A model generated the notes under the pieces. The model did not search any database, was not told the DNA's origin, and saw nothing but the letters and a program-made list of their open reading frames with translations. Position numbers and translations under genes: made by a program. Positions 34,122 to 42,620 of a DNA stretch of 64,000 nucleotides are shown here, piece after piece (within the stretch, counting starts at the first letter, position 1; the number at the start of each line of letters is the position of its first letter). This DNA is from JAHCHG01 sp965214585 (GTDB lineage: Bacteria > Acidobacteriota > Blastocatellia > Pyrinomonadales > Pyrinomonadaceae): the NCBI GenBank assembly GCA_965214585.1, contig OZ243957.1:2170001-2234000 (forward strand), read 5' to 3'.

Positions 34122-35336
34122 TCACCTTCTCCTGCCTTTGCTCGAATTTTTGCGCGAAATGCTAAAATTCAGTTTATTAATTTTGGCGAATTCCTGCAAA
34201 GCACCGAGAAAAATTTCGCGGTCTCGCAGAGAAATCAACGCCGTCTGATCGGCAGTTTCAAGCGGATACGGATAACCCAAACCGATGACGCATTCGGCGC
34301 GGACGACATCCGCGAGTTCATCGAGCAGATTCGCTTCAAAAATCCAAGCGGGAACATCAATTCTCGCCGGCGGATTGTCGCTTGTCGTCTGCAAATATGT
34401 GAAACCGATCAGCGATTTTTCCGTTTCATTGTCAATAAAGGCGTTCAGACCCTTCCTTTTAGAATAACAGAAAATCGTGCGTTCGCCCCAACTTTTTAAG
34501 ATTCTCCTGAAATTTGAGGTTTCCGCGTGCAGAATAGTTGCATCGTAAATGGTTTGTTTGTCGGAACTTAGCCTGTTATCAAAAGCGTCCAGCAAATTAC
34601 GCAAATCGCGCGAAAAACTGCGGTCAACGTATCCGACAAGCGGAACTTTTACTTTGCGCGAATGTTTAACGATTCCAACCATCGCATCCACGAAACTTTT
34701 TTGCAGAGCCGTCTGCGGCAGTGAAAACGATACGAGCAGAGTTCCGTCAAAAAAGGCAAGCGGCATTTTCTCGCCGCGTTTCTGCCAGCCTTGTTTTTTC
34801 GACAAAAACTCGGCGATCTTGTCAACTTCGGCGTGAAAACGCTTTTCGCCGACGCGCGATTCCGGGTTCAGCGGCTCTTCCTGATTTTCAAGCAAATCCT
34901 GCGGCGACAAAATCTTGAATTGCGCGTTCTTTTCGTAACTCTGCGTCGCATCGTGCGGATTTTCAAACCAACCGATCTGAATCGCCCCAATCGGAAGCGA
35001 AGTGTCCTTTTCCGCATAAAGCTGGCTTCCGTCGGCGGCAAACGTCGTGCGATTTTGCAAAACCCGATTCGCCCAACTTCTGGCTTGTTCGTGATTTGCC
35101 CAACTTTCACCAAAACCGCACGAAAAAGATTTTTCCCTGTCCAATTCATCCGAAGGAATCGCGCCGACATTTTCATTTTTCAAAATCTTATCCGCAATCT
35201 CCCGGCTCGGATGCTTTTTCAGACGCGCTAAAATTTCCAGATATTCATTTAAATCTTCATTCTGCCTTTCAACAAAACGCACGAAATCAGACTTTTGATC
35301 GTGCAGTTCGTTTTCGAGCAATTCTTTGTAAAGCAT
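34122..35336 (-). CDS. nurA: NurA-domain nuclease
   Basis: A 404-residue protein with a NurA domain, a 5'-3' nuclease that works with the HerA translocase in DNA end resection. The first metal-site Asp is in TTFAADGSQLY (about D102) and the second in LAFFDGTLLVSF (about D197), separated by the usual helical insertion; a third conserved region is KVPLVGYVDRSFSRDL. The N-terminal 70 residues form a helical extension. The gene follows the dCTP deaminase by 46 bp and precedes a HAS-barrel gene two genes on, so DNA-metabolism genes cluster here. Confidence 0.85.
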   Translation of the reverse strand: MLYKELLENELHDQKSDFVRFVERQNEDLNEYLEILARLKKHPSREIADKILKNENVGAIPSDELDREKSFSCGFGESWANHEQARSWANRVLQNRTTFAADGSQLYAEKDTSLPIGAIQIGWFENPHDATQSYEKNAQFKILSPQDLLENQEEPLNPESRVGEKRFHAEVDKIAEFLSKKQGWQKRGEKMPLAFFDGTLLVSFSLPQTALQKSFVDAMVGIVKHSRKVKVPLVGYVDRSFSRDLRNLLDAFDNRLSSDKQTIYDATILHAETSNFRRILKSWGERTIFCYSKRKGLNAFIDNETEKSLIGFTYLQTTSDNPPARIDVPAWIFEANLLDELADVVRAECVIGLGYPYPLETADQTALISLRDREIFLGALQEFAKINKLNFSISRKNSSKGRRR

Positions 35337-35382
35337 AGCCTTAGATTAACACAAATTTGAACTTTTAATTGAACGTATATTT

Positions 35383-37221
35383 CTAAACTTTAGCGTAAGT
35401 TAATCCGGTTTGTCCTTGATATTTTCCGCCGCGGTCTTTGTAGGAAACGGAGCAGTCTTCGTCCGATTCAAAAAATAGAATTTGTCCGATGCCTTCATTA
35501 ACGTAAACGCGCAGCGGAAGATTTGCCAGATTTCCGATCTCGACGACCAGTCTTCCCGTCCAGCCGGCTTCAAGCGGAGTCGTATTGACGAGCAAACCGG
35601 CGCGGGCATACGTCGAGTTGTGAACTACCAAATTATTGGCGACAAAATTGCTGACATTCGGGACGCAAATATCATAAACTTCTTCCTCGCCCGCTGCTTC
35701 AATCGAAATAATTTCGTCCCAGATCACATCGGAATCGAGATGATAATTCAAATCGCTTTGCGGACAGGTCGCTAAAAATTTCTCTAATTCGAGATAAGTT
35801 ACGTCTTTGCCCGTATTTCTAACGTGAATTCCCGAAGCGTATAGAGTAGTTTGGAAAGCGGCGGCTTCGTTTTTTAGTGTTTTCCAAAATTCCTTCGGCA
35901 GAGTGTCGCCGATTCTGCGCTGATTAATTTTTCTCGACTTTAATACAGGCAAAATTTCTTTTTTTGTCCGAACATCTTTGTCTGAATTCGGAATGAATCC
36001 GATTTCTTTAAGAAAAAGTTTAACATCGGCAGTTCGAAGAATCTGAATGATAAAAGTCGGACTTTTGGGAGTCGGTTTTTTCCTTAATTTACTGACGATA
36101 CCGAATCTTAAAAGCAGATGATGAACATCCCGCGCCAATCGCTCGGAACTGCTGCAATATTCGACGCAGGCGACTGTATGAGATTTTCCGGTTTGCGTGT
36201 AAATACTGCCGTCGCCGGAAAATAATGCACGCAGAAAAAGTGCGACGCTTCGTTTCGGAGCGCGGAAAATTTTTGACGGCACGAATTTTTCCAAAGCTCC
36301 GACATTTAAATTTTGTCCTTCCAGCCACAAATTCGCTCTGTTTTTAGTCATCGTGCCGCCTCTGCCGAGTTTATTAACGATTCGATAGCCGAAATGTCCG
36401 GTATAACTAATTTCGGCATTCAAACCTTTTTTGACGGATTTGGTTAATTCTTCAACTAAAATCGAATCTTTTGAAGTAAAACAAGGCGAATGTCCGGGCG
36501 TGCGGCATTGTCCTTCGGAAATCATCAAACCGAGCAAATTAGCTTCCCAATCGGGAACTTTCTCCATACCGAAACAATCAATTTTTCGCGCGGCGGCAAT
36601 GCGACTGCCGATTTGTAAGGATTCGAGGTTTTGCCAGCCTATAACGGATAAAAAAGGATGATTAGCCGTCGCCGTAATTTTGTTGCCGAGTTTTGTTTTA
36701 ACTGTAAAAACCTTTTTTATGCCTTGCGAAACAACTCCTAAAGCGCGATGTTCGTTTAGTTTTCCCTTTTCATAAGATAAAACTTTTCCGTCAGCAATAA
36801 AATCGGCGATTGAAATCAAATCGCCGTTTTCCGCGTCAATTATGCGGGCATCTTTCGTCAGGCATTTTCCGAGCGCGATTCCTGTTACATTTCTCGGCAT
36901 TTTGAAGGTTTCAACCGTTACGCCCAAACCGTAATGATGCGGCGGCAAAAGATAATATTGCGAACCGTCGTGGGATTCGTGCAGAACGGGTTCGATCAGG
37001 GAATTTTCGTCGAATCTTTTTGGATCAATTTCAGAGCCGTAAACCGATGAGAAAATGCGAAAACCGTCGTCCGCCAAGCGCATATCGTAGCCGTAGCTCG
37101 ATAATCCGGCGGAAATAATTTTGTTGCCGTTCGTTTCCCTGACGAGTTCGGGCAGAAACGGCGAGATCATCTCTTTTTCGTCAGCCATTCGGCGCAGCCA
37201 TAAATCGGATTTGATAGTCAT
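35383..37221 (-). CDS. dcd: dCTP deaminase precursor containing an intein
   Basis: A 612-residue precursor. Residues 1-119 and 536-612 together make a 196-residue dCTP deaminase, the usual Dcd size, which converts dCTP to dUTP for dTTP synthesis. The N-extein has SAGLSSYGYDMRL and ends MPRNVTGIALGK; the C-extein starts STYARAGLLVNTTPLEAGW and has the candidate catalytic Glu in GRLVVEIGN (about E561). Residues 120-535 are an intein inserted between K119 and S536, inside the conserved GKS-x-x-AR substrate-binding motif. Deaminase activity would require splicing. Confidence 0.95.
   Translation of the reverse strand: MTIKSDLWLRRMADEKEMISPFLPELVRETNGNKIISAGLSSYGYDMRLADDGFRIFSSVYGSEIDPKRFDENSLIEPVLHESHDGSQYYLLPPHHYGLGVTVETFKMPRNVTGIALGKCLTKDARIIDAENGDLISIADFIADGKVLSYEKGKLNEHRALGVVSQGIKKVFTVKTKLGNKITATANHPFLSVIGWQNLESLQIGSRIAAARKIDCFGMEKVPDWEANLLGLMISEGQCRTPGHSPCFTSKDSILVEELTKSVKKGLNAEISYTGHFGYRIVNKLGRGGTMTKNRANLWLEGQNLNVGALEKFVPSKIFRAPKRSVALFLRALFSGDGSIYTQTGKSHTVACVEYCSSSERLARDVHHLLLRFGIVSKLRKKPTPKSPTFIIQILRTADVKLFLKEIGFIPNSDKDVRTKKEILPVLKSRKINQRRIGDTLPKEFWKTLKNEAAAFQTTLYASGIHVRNTGKDVTYLELEKFLATCPQSDLNYHLDSDVIWDEIISIEAAGEEEVYDICVPNVSNFVANNLVVHNSTYARAGLLVNTTPLEAGWTGRLVVEIGNLANLPLRVYVNEGIGQILFFESDEDCSVSYKDRGGKYQGQTGLTYAKV
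35617..36864 (-). other. Intein with LAGLIDADG homing endonuclease in dcd
   Basis: A 416-residue intein. Block A begins with Cys120 (CLTKDARIID); block B is TATANHPFL with His188; blocks C and E of the homing endonuclease are LLGLMISEGQ and FLRALFSGDGS, two LAGLIDADG-type helices; block F is EVYDICVP; block G ends NLVVHN with the His534-Asn535 pair, followed by Ser+1. All residues needed for Cys-start, Asn-cyclising, Ser+1 splicing are present. The first dodecapeptide carries Glu and the second Asp at the metal positions, so the endonuclease could be active. Confidence 0.95.
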
Positions 37222-37280
37222 AATGATAATGCAAAGTTAAAGAAAAAATATATTTGTTCGTCTGCTTTGAAGCAAAAAAA

Positions 37281-37319
37281 ATGGAAAGCGTTTAAGAAAA
37301 ATAACTTAACACTTTCCAT
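37281..37319 (-). terminator. Rho-independent terminator (minus strand)
   Basis: ATGGAAAGCGTTTAAG pairs with CTTAACACTTTCCAT, and on the minus strand the stem is followed by eight T. It would end the transcript of the DUF4097 operon, or of the gene at 37580. Confidence 0.75.
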
Positions 37320-37409
37320 ACGAAACATTCAAAATGCGAATGCAAAAAAACATTTTAATCATAAAGTTGAAATAAGGTAAAGCATTTTGGAGAAATAAAG
37401 TATAAAGAA

Positions 37410-37546
37410 CGGGCGCGAGAGCTACCCTTCCAGACCTTTCAATTTGCTTATCTTTTCTTCTTTTTCTTTATCTTGAATTATCTGTAACATTTTTCATCTC
37501 AAGAATAAAAAGATTACAAGTCAGGAAGGGTTGCTCTCTCGCCCGC
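37410..37546. repeat. Family A palindromic element, copy 2
   Basis: CGGGCGCGAGAGCTACCCTT on the left and AAGGGTTGCTCTCTCGCCCG on the right around an AT-rich centre. Together with the terminator it fills 37222-37579, which holds no gene. Confidence 0.8.
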
Positions 37547-37579
37547 TTTCCGCGAAATATGTTTTCCGATTTTGCTTTT

Positions 37580-38434
37580 TTAATTTTCGTTAATGTTGTC
37601 TAATTTCAAATTCCCGTCGCCGATTATAAAACTCAGATTCGCGCCGCCGTTTCCGGCTTTGGCAGTTATCTGTTTATCGCTGAACTTTATTTTTTCGCGT
37701 GGTTTGAGCATTTCGAGCGAGTTTTCAATCTGCCCGGTTCGCAGAATTTTCGCGTCAATTTCGGCGTTGAGATTTGCGGATAATTCGATGTTTATGTCGC
37801 CGCTGACAAGTTGCATTTTGAGGCTTCCGCCGCGCCAATTGGTTTTTGGAAATCTGACATTGATCGCGCCTTTTCCGAAATTTGCGCGGATCGTGCCGCC
37901 GATTAAATCGAGTTCGGCGTTTGTTTCCAAATATTGAATCAGCATCGCGCCTTCGACGTTTGCCAAACTCAAATTGCCGCGTCCGCCGTCAATTTCCAAA
38001 TCGCAGTAAATCGGAACTTTTATTTTATAATCAATTTTAACCGGCGCGTCGCGCAGATTTTTCGGGAAATTTTTCGCAACTCGTTTGAGATAATTTTTAT
38101 CGTAGCTGCCGAAACTCTGGATTCTGGCGTGTCCGAAATCAATTTCCATCAGATATGTATTGACGGCGGCTAAAGCGTTCAAGTCTTCTTCGCGTTCGGC
38201 TTGCACTTCGATTTCCGCCGAAATTTCGATCTCGTTTTTTCGCCAGCCTTCGATCTCGATTGAACCGTTTGGCGCACCGATAATCGAAACCGTTCCGCCC
38301 GCGCCGAATTTTGCCGTTTCCGTTTTATAAGTCGTGCGTTTGCGAAGTTCGCTTTTTTGCGCCAAACAAACTTGGTTCAGATTGATAAACGCAAGTCCGA
38401 GTAGAATTAGACTTAGTAATTTAGTTTCACTCAT
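37580..38434 (-). CDS. Secreted DUF4097-like protein 1
   Basis: A 284-residue exported protein: signal peptide (about 1-25) then a repetitive beta-strand body of the DUF4097/putative-adhesin type, with phrases VSIIGAPNGSIEIEGWRKNE, DLEIDGGRGNLSLANVEGAM and SGDINIELSANLNAEI predicted to form a right-handed beta-helix. Function is unknown; such proteins often sit behind ECF sigma/anti-sigma pairs. It shares the GSIEIEGW/GTVTVEGW opening motif with the next gene upstream, so the two are paralogues. Confidence 0.78.
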   Translation of the reverse strand: MSETKLLSLILLGLAFINLNQVCLAQKSELRKRTTYKTETAKFGAGGTVSIIGAPNGSIEIEGWRKNEIEISAEIEVQAEREEDLNALAAVNTYLMEIDFGHARIQSFGSYDKNYLKRVAKNFPKNLRDAPVKIDYKIKVPIYCDLEIDGGRGNLSLANVEGAMLIQYLETNAELDLIGGTIRANFGKGAINVRFPKTNWRGGSLKMQLVSGDINIELSANLNAEIDAKILRTGQIENSLEMLKPREKIKFSDKQITAKAGNGGANLSFIIGDGNLKLDNINEN

Positions 38435-38481
38435 TAATAGTAAAATGCTCTGTAAATTAATGTTTTTAATAATTTACATTT

Positions 38482-38618
38482 GCGGGCGAGAGAGCAACCC
38501 TTCCTAACCTGCCATCTTTTTAATCTTGAGCAGTTAATCGTAATGATCTGTTCAAGATAAAGTGAAAAAGCAACAGTTTATCAAATTTACAGGTCTGGAA
38601 GGGTTGCTCTGCGCCCGC
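38482..38618. repeat. Family A palindromic element, copy 3 (inverted orientation)
   Basis: GCGGGCGAGAGAGCAACCCT on the left and GGGTTGCTCTGCGCCCGC on the right. Its centre matches copies 1 and 2 when reversed (TTATCTTGAACAGATCATTA). It lies between the two DUF4097 genes and may attenuate read-through from the first to the second. Confidence 0.8.
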
Positions 38619-38698
38619 AAACGTCAAATAACTCAAAACTTAATTACAAAGTAATAAATCAAGCAAAGTTTAATATGGTAGTAAAATTATTAATCTAA

Positions 38699-39475
38699 TT
38701 ATCGGCGAATAAAGGAAATGCTTCCGCGCTGATTGGTAACTACCAAAGTTGCGCTTCCGTCGCCGTTTCTGCCGACGACGCGCCGTCCGTCGCCGAAACT
38801 CATTTCCGAATTGGCGAATGAGCCGAGCGAGATGTTTCTGGTCGTCGGCGCGGTGGCGACAAGGCGAAACGAAGAATTTAAAGGAATACGCAGATTTATC
38901 GTGCCGCGCGTTGAAGTGAATTTATATTTTCCCTTTGACTGAATTACTCCGTCAAAAAAGATGTCGCCGATTCCGTTTTCGGCGGCAACATTTGTCGCGG
39001 CGATGTTTGTTAAGGTTATATCGCCTTCCGTCGAAATATGCGCGTTGACGAGTCCGCCGCGCACGTTGCTGACGTTTAAGTTTCCCATACGCGTTTCGAT
39101 GTCAACCGAAGAATCGTATGGAACTTTGATGGTGAAATTTACGCTGCCGACATCGCCTCTGCCCTGATTGTCTTTGATCAGATTTATGTAAATCGTGCCG
39201 CTTAGATTTTGCGGGCTGATCTGCGCCGCCGGTGCTTCCAGATAAGCGGAAATGCTTATTTCATCCCGGTCCCAGCCTTCAACCGTAACCGTTCCCGAAC
39301 GATTCGTCAGCTGCAGACGGACGTTTTTGCTGGTCGGGTAAGTCTTTGAAAAACGCTTTTGCGCGGAAACTTCCGTCGCCGCCTGAGCAAAGAAAAAAAC
39401 TACGCTTAACAAAAGGAAAATCGTAGTTTTTTTGCCTGCGGAAAAGCTAATAAATTTATTTAACTTCCAATTCAT
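38699..39475 (-). CDS. Secreted DUF4097-like protein 2
   Basis: A 258-residue exported protein with a signal peptide (about residues 15-38) and a DUF4097-type beta-helical body: NRSGTVTVEGWDRDEISISA, VDIETRMGNLNVSNVRGGLV, ISTEGDITLTNI, and a closing ATLVVTNQRGSISFIRR. It follows the anti-sigma gene by nine bases, so it is likely part of the sigma-controlled operon. Function is unknown; envelope stress or adhesion are possibilities only. Confidence 0.8.
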   Translation of the reverse strand: MNWKLNKFISFSAGKKTTIFLLLSVVFFFAQAATEVSAQKRFSKTYPTSKNVRLQLTNRSGTVTVEGWDRDEISISAYLEAPAAQISPQNLSGTIYINLIKDNQGRGDVGSVNFTIKVPYDSSVDIETRMGNLNVSNVRGGLVNAHISTEGDITLTNIAATNVAAENGIGDIFFDGVIQSKGKYKFTSTRGTINLRIPLNSSFRLVATAPTTRNISLGSFANSEMSFGDGRRVVGRNGDGSATLVVTNQRGSISFIRR

Positions 39476-39484
39476 TTTATATTT

Positions 39485-40240
39485 TTATAATTCAGCAAAT
39501 TCACGAAGAAGTTCCATCTTCTCGTCCATCGCCGAATCGAGCATTTCGCCGGAAAGCTCGTCCTCCGGGTTGTTTTGCAAATTTCTGTTGTATTCAAAAA
39601 CCGCTTGGTTAATTTCGCTTAAATTGCGGTCAAAAGCGTTACGCAGATGAGAATCCCATTCGGCGCGTTTGTTTTCAACTCTCGAACGCCAGTAATCTAT
39701 CGCCTGCTGCCGTTCCTTCAAGCGTTTTTCCCGTTTTTGCTGCGCCGTTTCGACAAAACCGAATTTGCCAAGCACTTTTTCAAAAATCGTTTCGGAAACC
39801 GTCGTCTTCGCCGTCAAATTGTCGTTCGGCTGTGAATAATTCTTTATTCCGACGATTGTTAAAAGCGAACTGATAAGCGCAATGCCGAGAACCGAAACGG
39901 CAATTTGCGAAAGCGAAAACTGCCAATTGCTGTTCCACATTCTGGAAAACCGATTTCCCGCAGTGATAATTTCCTTTTCGGAATTTTCGCGTTCGATTTC
40001 CGGTTTGACTTCGGTTTCGATGATGTTGTTTATCCGACACCATAAAGCGTTCGGATTCGGCGGCAGAGAATTGGCGGCAGCATCTTCTTCGCAAAAATCG
40101 AGCATCATCGAAAAATCTTCACAAATTTTGGCGCATTCGCCGCAGATCGCAAGATGCGTCTGAACATCGGACGAAACGGTTGTATCCAGTTCGTTGTCCA
40201 AAAAAGCACTAATTAATTCCTGACACTTTTTGCAGTTCAT
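39485..40240 (-). CDS. Anti-sigma factor, zf-HC2 type
   Basis: A 251-residue membrane protein. The N-terminal zinc finger MNCKKCQELISAFLDNELD ... HLAICGECAKIC (His-x3-Cys-x2-Cys) is the anti-sigma HC2 domain that binds ECF sigma factors. One membrane segment follows at about 110-130 (SQIAVSVLGIALISSLLTIV). The C-terminal about 120 residues are extracytoplasmic, helical and charged, possibly a sensor part. It is directly downstream of the sigma gene. ATG at 40240 is chosen over an in-frame TTG two codons upstream. Confidence 0.9.
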   Translation of the reverse strand: MNCKKCQELISAFLDNELDTTVSSDVQTHLAICGECAKICEDFSMMLDFCEEDAAANSLPPNPNALWCRINNIIETEVKPEIERENSEKEIITAGNRFSRMWNSNWQFSLSQIAVSVLGIALISSLLTIVGIKNYSQPNDNLTAKTTVSETIFEKVLGKFGFVETAQQKREKRLKERQQAIDYWRSRVENKRAEWDSHLRNAFDRNLSEINQAVFEYNRNLQNNPEDELSGEMLDSAMDEKMELLREFAEL

Positions 40241-40380
40241 CTTCAAAAGTCCGTTAAATTAAATCCGTTAAATTAAAATTGTATGATTGATAATTTTTTT
40301 CGCTAAACAAGTATCTACACCTAAATAGATTGTTATACAAACCTTTAGGTTGCCTTTCAAAATTTTCCGCGTTTGAATTT

Positions 40381-41046
40381 TTACAGTTCTTTTTGCTCGA
40401 TCAGCAAGCCGCGCAGTTTCAGACGCGCTTTGTGAAGCTGCGATTTTGATGTCCCGATGGAAATTCCGAGTATCCGCGCCACTTCCGAATGCTCGTAACC
40501 TTCCACATCGTGCAGCAGAAAGACGCTTTTGTAACCGGGCGGCAATTCGCCGACGGCTCTTTTCAAGGCGATGCGGTCAAGCACGGGAGTTTTTGTGCGG
40601 TTTGCCGAATCGTGCGCGATTTGTTCGGGCAGTTCCCCGTCTTCGCTCGTTTTTTCGTTTTTAAAACTTCGTTTGCGAAAGTGCATCAGAACCTGATTGA
40701 CCGTTAAGCGGTGAAGCCACGTTGAAAAAGCCGAATCGCCGCGAAAACTGCCCGCTTTACGAAAAAGTTGTATAAAAACTTCCTGCGTCAAATCTTCGGC
40801 TTCGGTGCGGTTTTTCATCATCCGCAGGCAAAGGCTGTATGTGCGGCGATGATAGCGTTCGTATAAAAGTTCAAACGCCGAAATATTCCCGTTTGCCGCC
40901 ATCTGCGTCAAATCGAAATCGGGCGCGTCCTTTGCCGCAATGTGCGTTTCCTTCTCTATAAAAGCACGCGAAACTTTTGCAGCTTCCGTATTTTCTTCAA
41001 CTTGAAAACCGAGTTCACCAGTCGCCGCTGCTGAGGTTGAATCCAT
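40381..41046 (-). CDS. ECF-type RNA polymerase sigma factor
   Basis: A 221-residue sigma-70 family factor. Region 2 is NISAFELLYERYHRRTYSLC with RTEAEDLTQEVFIQLFRKAG, and region 4 is LPPGYKSVFLLHDVEGYEHS then EVARILGISIGTSKSQLHKA, the helix-turn-helix that reads -35 elements. The N-terminal 45 residues are an extension not typical of short ECF factors. TAGGAG precedes ATG at 41046. The gene order sigma, anti-sigma, DUF4097, DUF4097 suggests autoregulation of an envelope-related operon. Confidence 0.94.
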   Translation of the reverse strand: MDSTSAAATGELGFQVEENTEAAKVSRAFIEKETHIAAKDAPDFDLTQMAANGNISAFELLYERYHRRTYSLCLRMMKNRTEAEDLTQEVFIQLFRKAGSFRGDSAFSTWLHRLTVNQVLMHFRKRSFKNEKTSEDGELPEQIAHDSANRTKTPVLDRIALKRAVGELPPGYKSVFLLHDVEGYEHSEVARILGISIGTSKSQLHKARLKLRGLLIEQKEL

Positions 41047-41277
41047 ACTTACTCCTAAAATTTATTGTTATCAGAATTTAAAAGGTTGTCTGCGTCTAAG
41101 ATGAGCGACCTCTGAAAATTGGTTGCTTTTCCGCCATTTATTTTACGCCTAATTTGAAAAAAGGTAAATCCTTTTTTTGTCGGGCGTTGCAATCGGCACA
41201 GTAATTATTACGAAAATGCAGTTTTGCCGTCTGATTTATTGAACAAAATCTGATAAAATGCCGTAAATTAAATTGAA

Positions 41278-41892
41278 ATGGCAAAAAAATTTGATACAAA
41301 TCCGCTCGATCCAGATTTTCCGCGTAAAGTGCGCGAAGCCGAGATGCACGTTTTGCAGAATGAAGAAACGGAAACCGTAACGCTTCCGAAATACAGCGTC
41401 AGCGAAGATACGACGCGCCGTTTCGACGAGGCGAATTTTACGGCGCATCAAAACGCTTTCGGCACAGACCGAGTTCCGGCAAATTTTCACACGACAAAAC
41501 TCGATGCCGAAAAAGAAAAAACTTCGCGCAAAGTTTCCAAGGTCGGACTGCCCGAAAATATCTTAACGGCTCTGCCGTATTTGCCATTTTCCATCGGCTT
41601 GATCGCCGGAATTTTGGAACTCATTTTCGTTCCGAAAAGCGAAACGAAAACGCGCTTTCACGCCGCGCAGGGTTTGGCGGCGCACATCGGAATTTTGCTG
41701 ATTACGACGATTCTGGGTTTTGGCGGAAACTTTACGGATTTGGCGGACATAGGAAACGGAATTTTCCAACTTGTAACGACGATTATGCTGATTGTTTTCG
41801 CGGTCAAATCGTGGCAAGGCAAGCCCGTGCATATCGAATCGGTTGACGATCTGACGAATTGGCTGGAAGACAAAATTAAACCGCGAAATTGA
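41278..41892 (+). CDS. DUF4870-like membrane protein
   Basis: A 204-residue protein with a long polar N-terminal region (about 1-95) and a C-terminal membrane part with three segments (LTALPYLPFSIGLIAGILEL, GLAAHIGILLITTIL, LVTTIMLIVFAVKS). The KTRFHAAQGLAAH motif between segments is characteristic of DUF4870/Tic20-like proteins. Function is unknown. It stands alone, divergent from the sigma factor. Confidence 0.72.
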   Translation: MAKKFDTNPLDPDFPRKVREAEMHVLQNEETETVTLPKYSVSEDTTRRFDEANFTAHQNAFGTDRVPANFHTTKLDAEKEKTSRKVSKVGLPENILTALPYLPFSIGLIAGILELIFVPKSETKTRFHAAQGLAAHIGILLITTILGFGGNFTDLADIGNGIFQLVTTIMLIVFAVKSWQGKPVHIESVDDLTNWLEDKIKPRN

Positions 41893-41899
41893 AATTTTT

Positions 41900-41974
41900 G
41901 TCAGCAGCGTCGGCGTGAGCCGATGCGTCAATACAGATGTGCCGGACGCATCGGCTCACGCCGACGCTGCTGAC
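41900..41974. repeat. Perfect 30-bp inverted repeat
   Basis: GTCAGCAGCGTCGGCGTGAG plus CCGATGCGTC at 41900-41929 is exactly inverted at 41945-41974, with a 15-base loop. It occupies the gap between the DUF4870-like gene and the thioesterase gene. The CGGCGTGAGCCG core does not recur elsewhere in the window. Confidence 0.85.
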
Positions 41975-41998
41975 TTGTCTTTCGCTTGAAATAAAATT

Positions 41999-42466
41999 AT
42001 GAACGACGAAAAATCATTGCAGGAAACTTACGCGCCGAACGGAGTCTGCTTCGGCTGCGGAGTGGCGAACGAAAAAGGCTTGCGAATCAGGAGTTTTGAA
42101 GAAGGCGGCGAATATGTTGCCGAATGGAAAGCCGACACGCATCACGAAGCGTTTCCCGGAATGCTCAACGGCGGGATCATCGGCGCATTGCTCGACTGCC
42201 ATTCAAACTGGACGGCGGCGCATTATTTGATGAAGCAGAACGAAAAAAGCGAACCCGACTGCACCGTGACGGCAAATTATTCGATAAAACTTCTGCGCCC
42301 GACACCGAGCGACGCTTTGATAAAGCTACGCGCTAAAGTCGTCGAATCGAGCGAAGATCGCGCGACTGTCGAAGCCGAACTTGTTGCTAACGATAAAGTT
42401 TGCGCCACTTGCACAGGCTTGTTCGTCGCCGTCAAAGAAGGTCATCCCGCTTATCATCGTTGGTAA
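41999..42466 (+). CDS. PaaI-family hotdog thioesterase
   Basis: A 155-residue single-hotdog protein. The active-site region is HHEAFPGMLNGGIIGALLDCH, with the helix that carries the catalytic Asp, and the C-terminal strands include TVTANYSIKLLRPTP and ATVEAELVANDKVCATCTG. The N-terminal CFGCGVANEKGLRI is a Cys-containing segment seen in many PaaI-like thioesterases. It hydrolyses acyl-CoA; the substrate is unknown. Confidence 0.88.
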   Translation: MNDEKSLQETYAPNGVCFGCGVANEKGLRIRSFEEGGEYVAEWKADTHHEAFPGMLNGGIIGALLDCHSNWTAAHYLMKQNEKSEPDCTVTANYSIKLLRPTPSDALIKLRAKVVESSEDRATVEAELVANDKVCATCTGLFVAVKEGHPAYHRW

Positions 42467-42550
42467 AAATTTTACGAAAATCTGAATTAATTTTCCTTAC
42501 AATAATCGTTTGAGTAATACCTATAATTTGTAATATTAATAAGTTAATTC

Positions 42551-42605
42551 AATAATCTCACCCTGTCTGTTATGTAAATTACATAACAGACAGGGTGAGA
42601 TTATT
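42551..42605. promoter_or_regulatory. 55-bp near-perfect palindrome before the DsbA-like gene
   Basis: AATAATCTCACCCTGTCTGT with TATGTAA (27 bases) is exactly inverted at 42579-42605 around a single central A. It ends 16 bp before the ATG at 42621, leaving no room for a promoter in between. It could be a leader hairpin, an operator, or the terminator of the thioesterase gene; the absence of a T-run argues against a simple terminator. Confidence 0.8.
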
Positions 42606-42620
42606 ACGGTATCTTAAATT

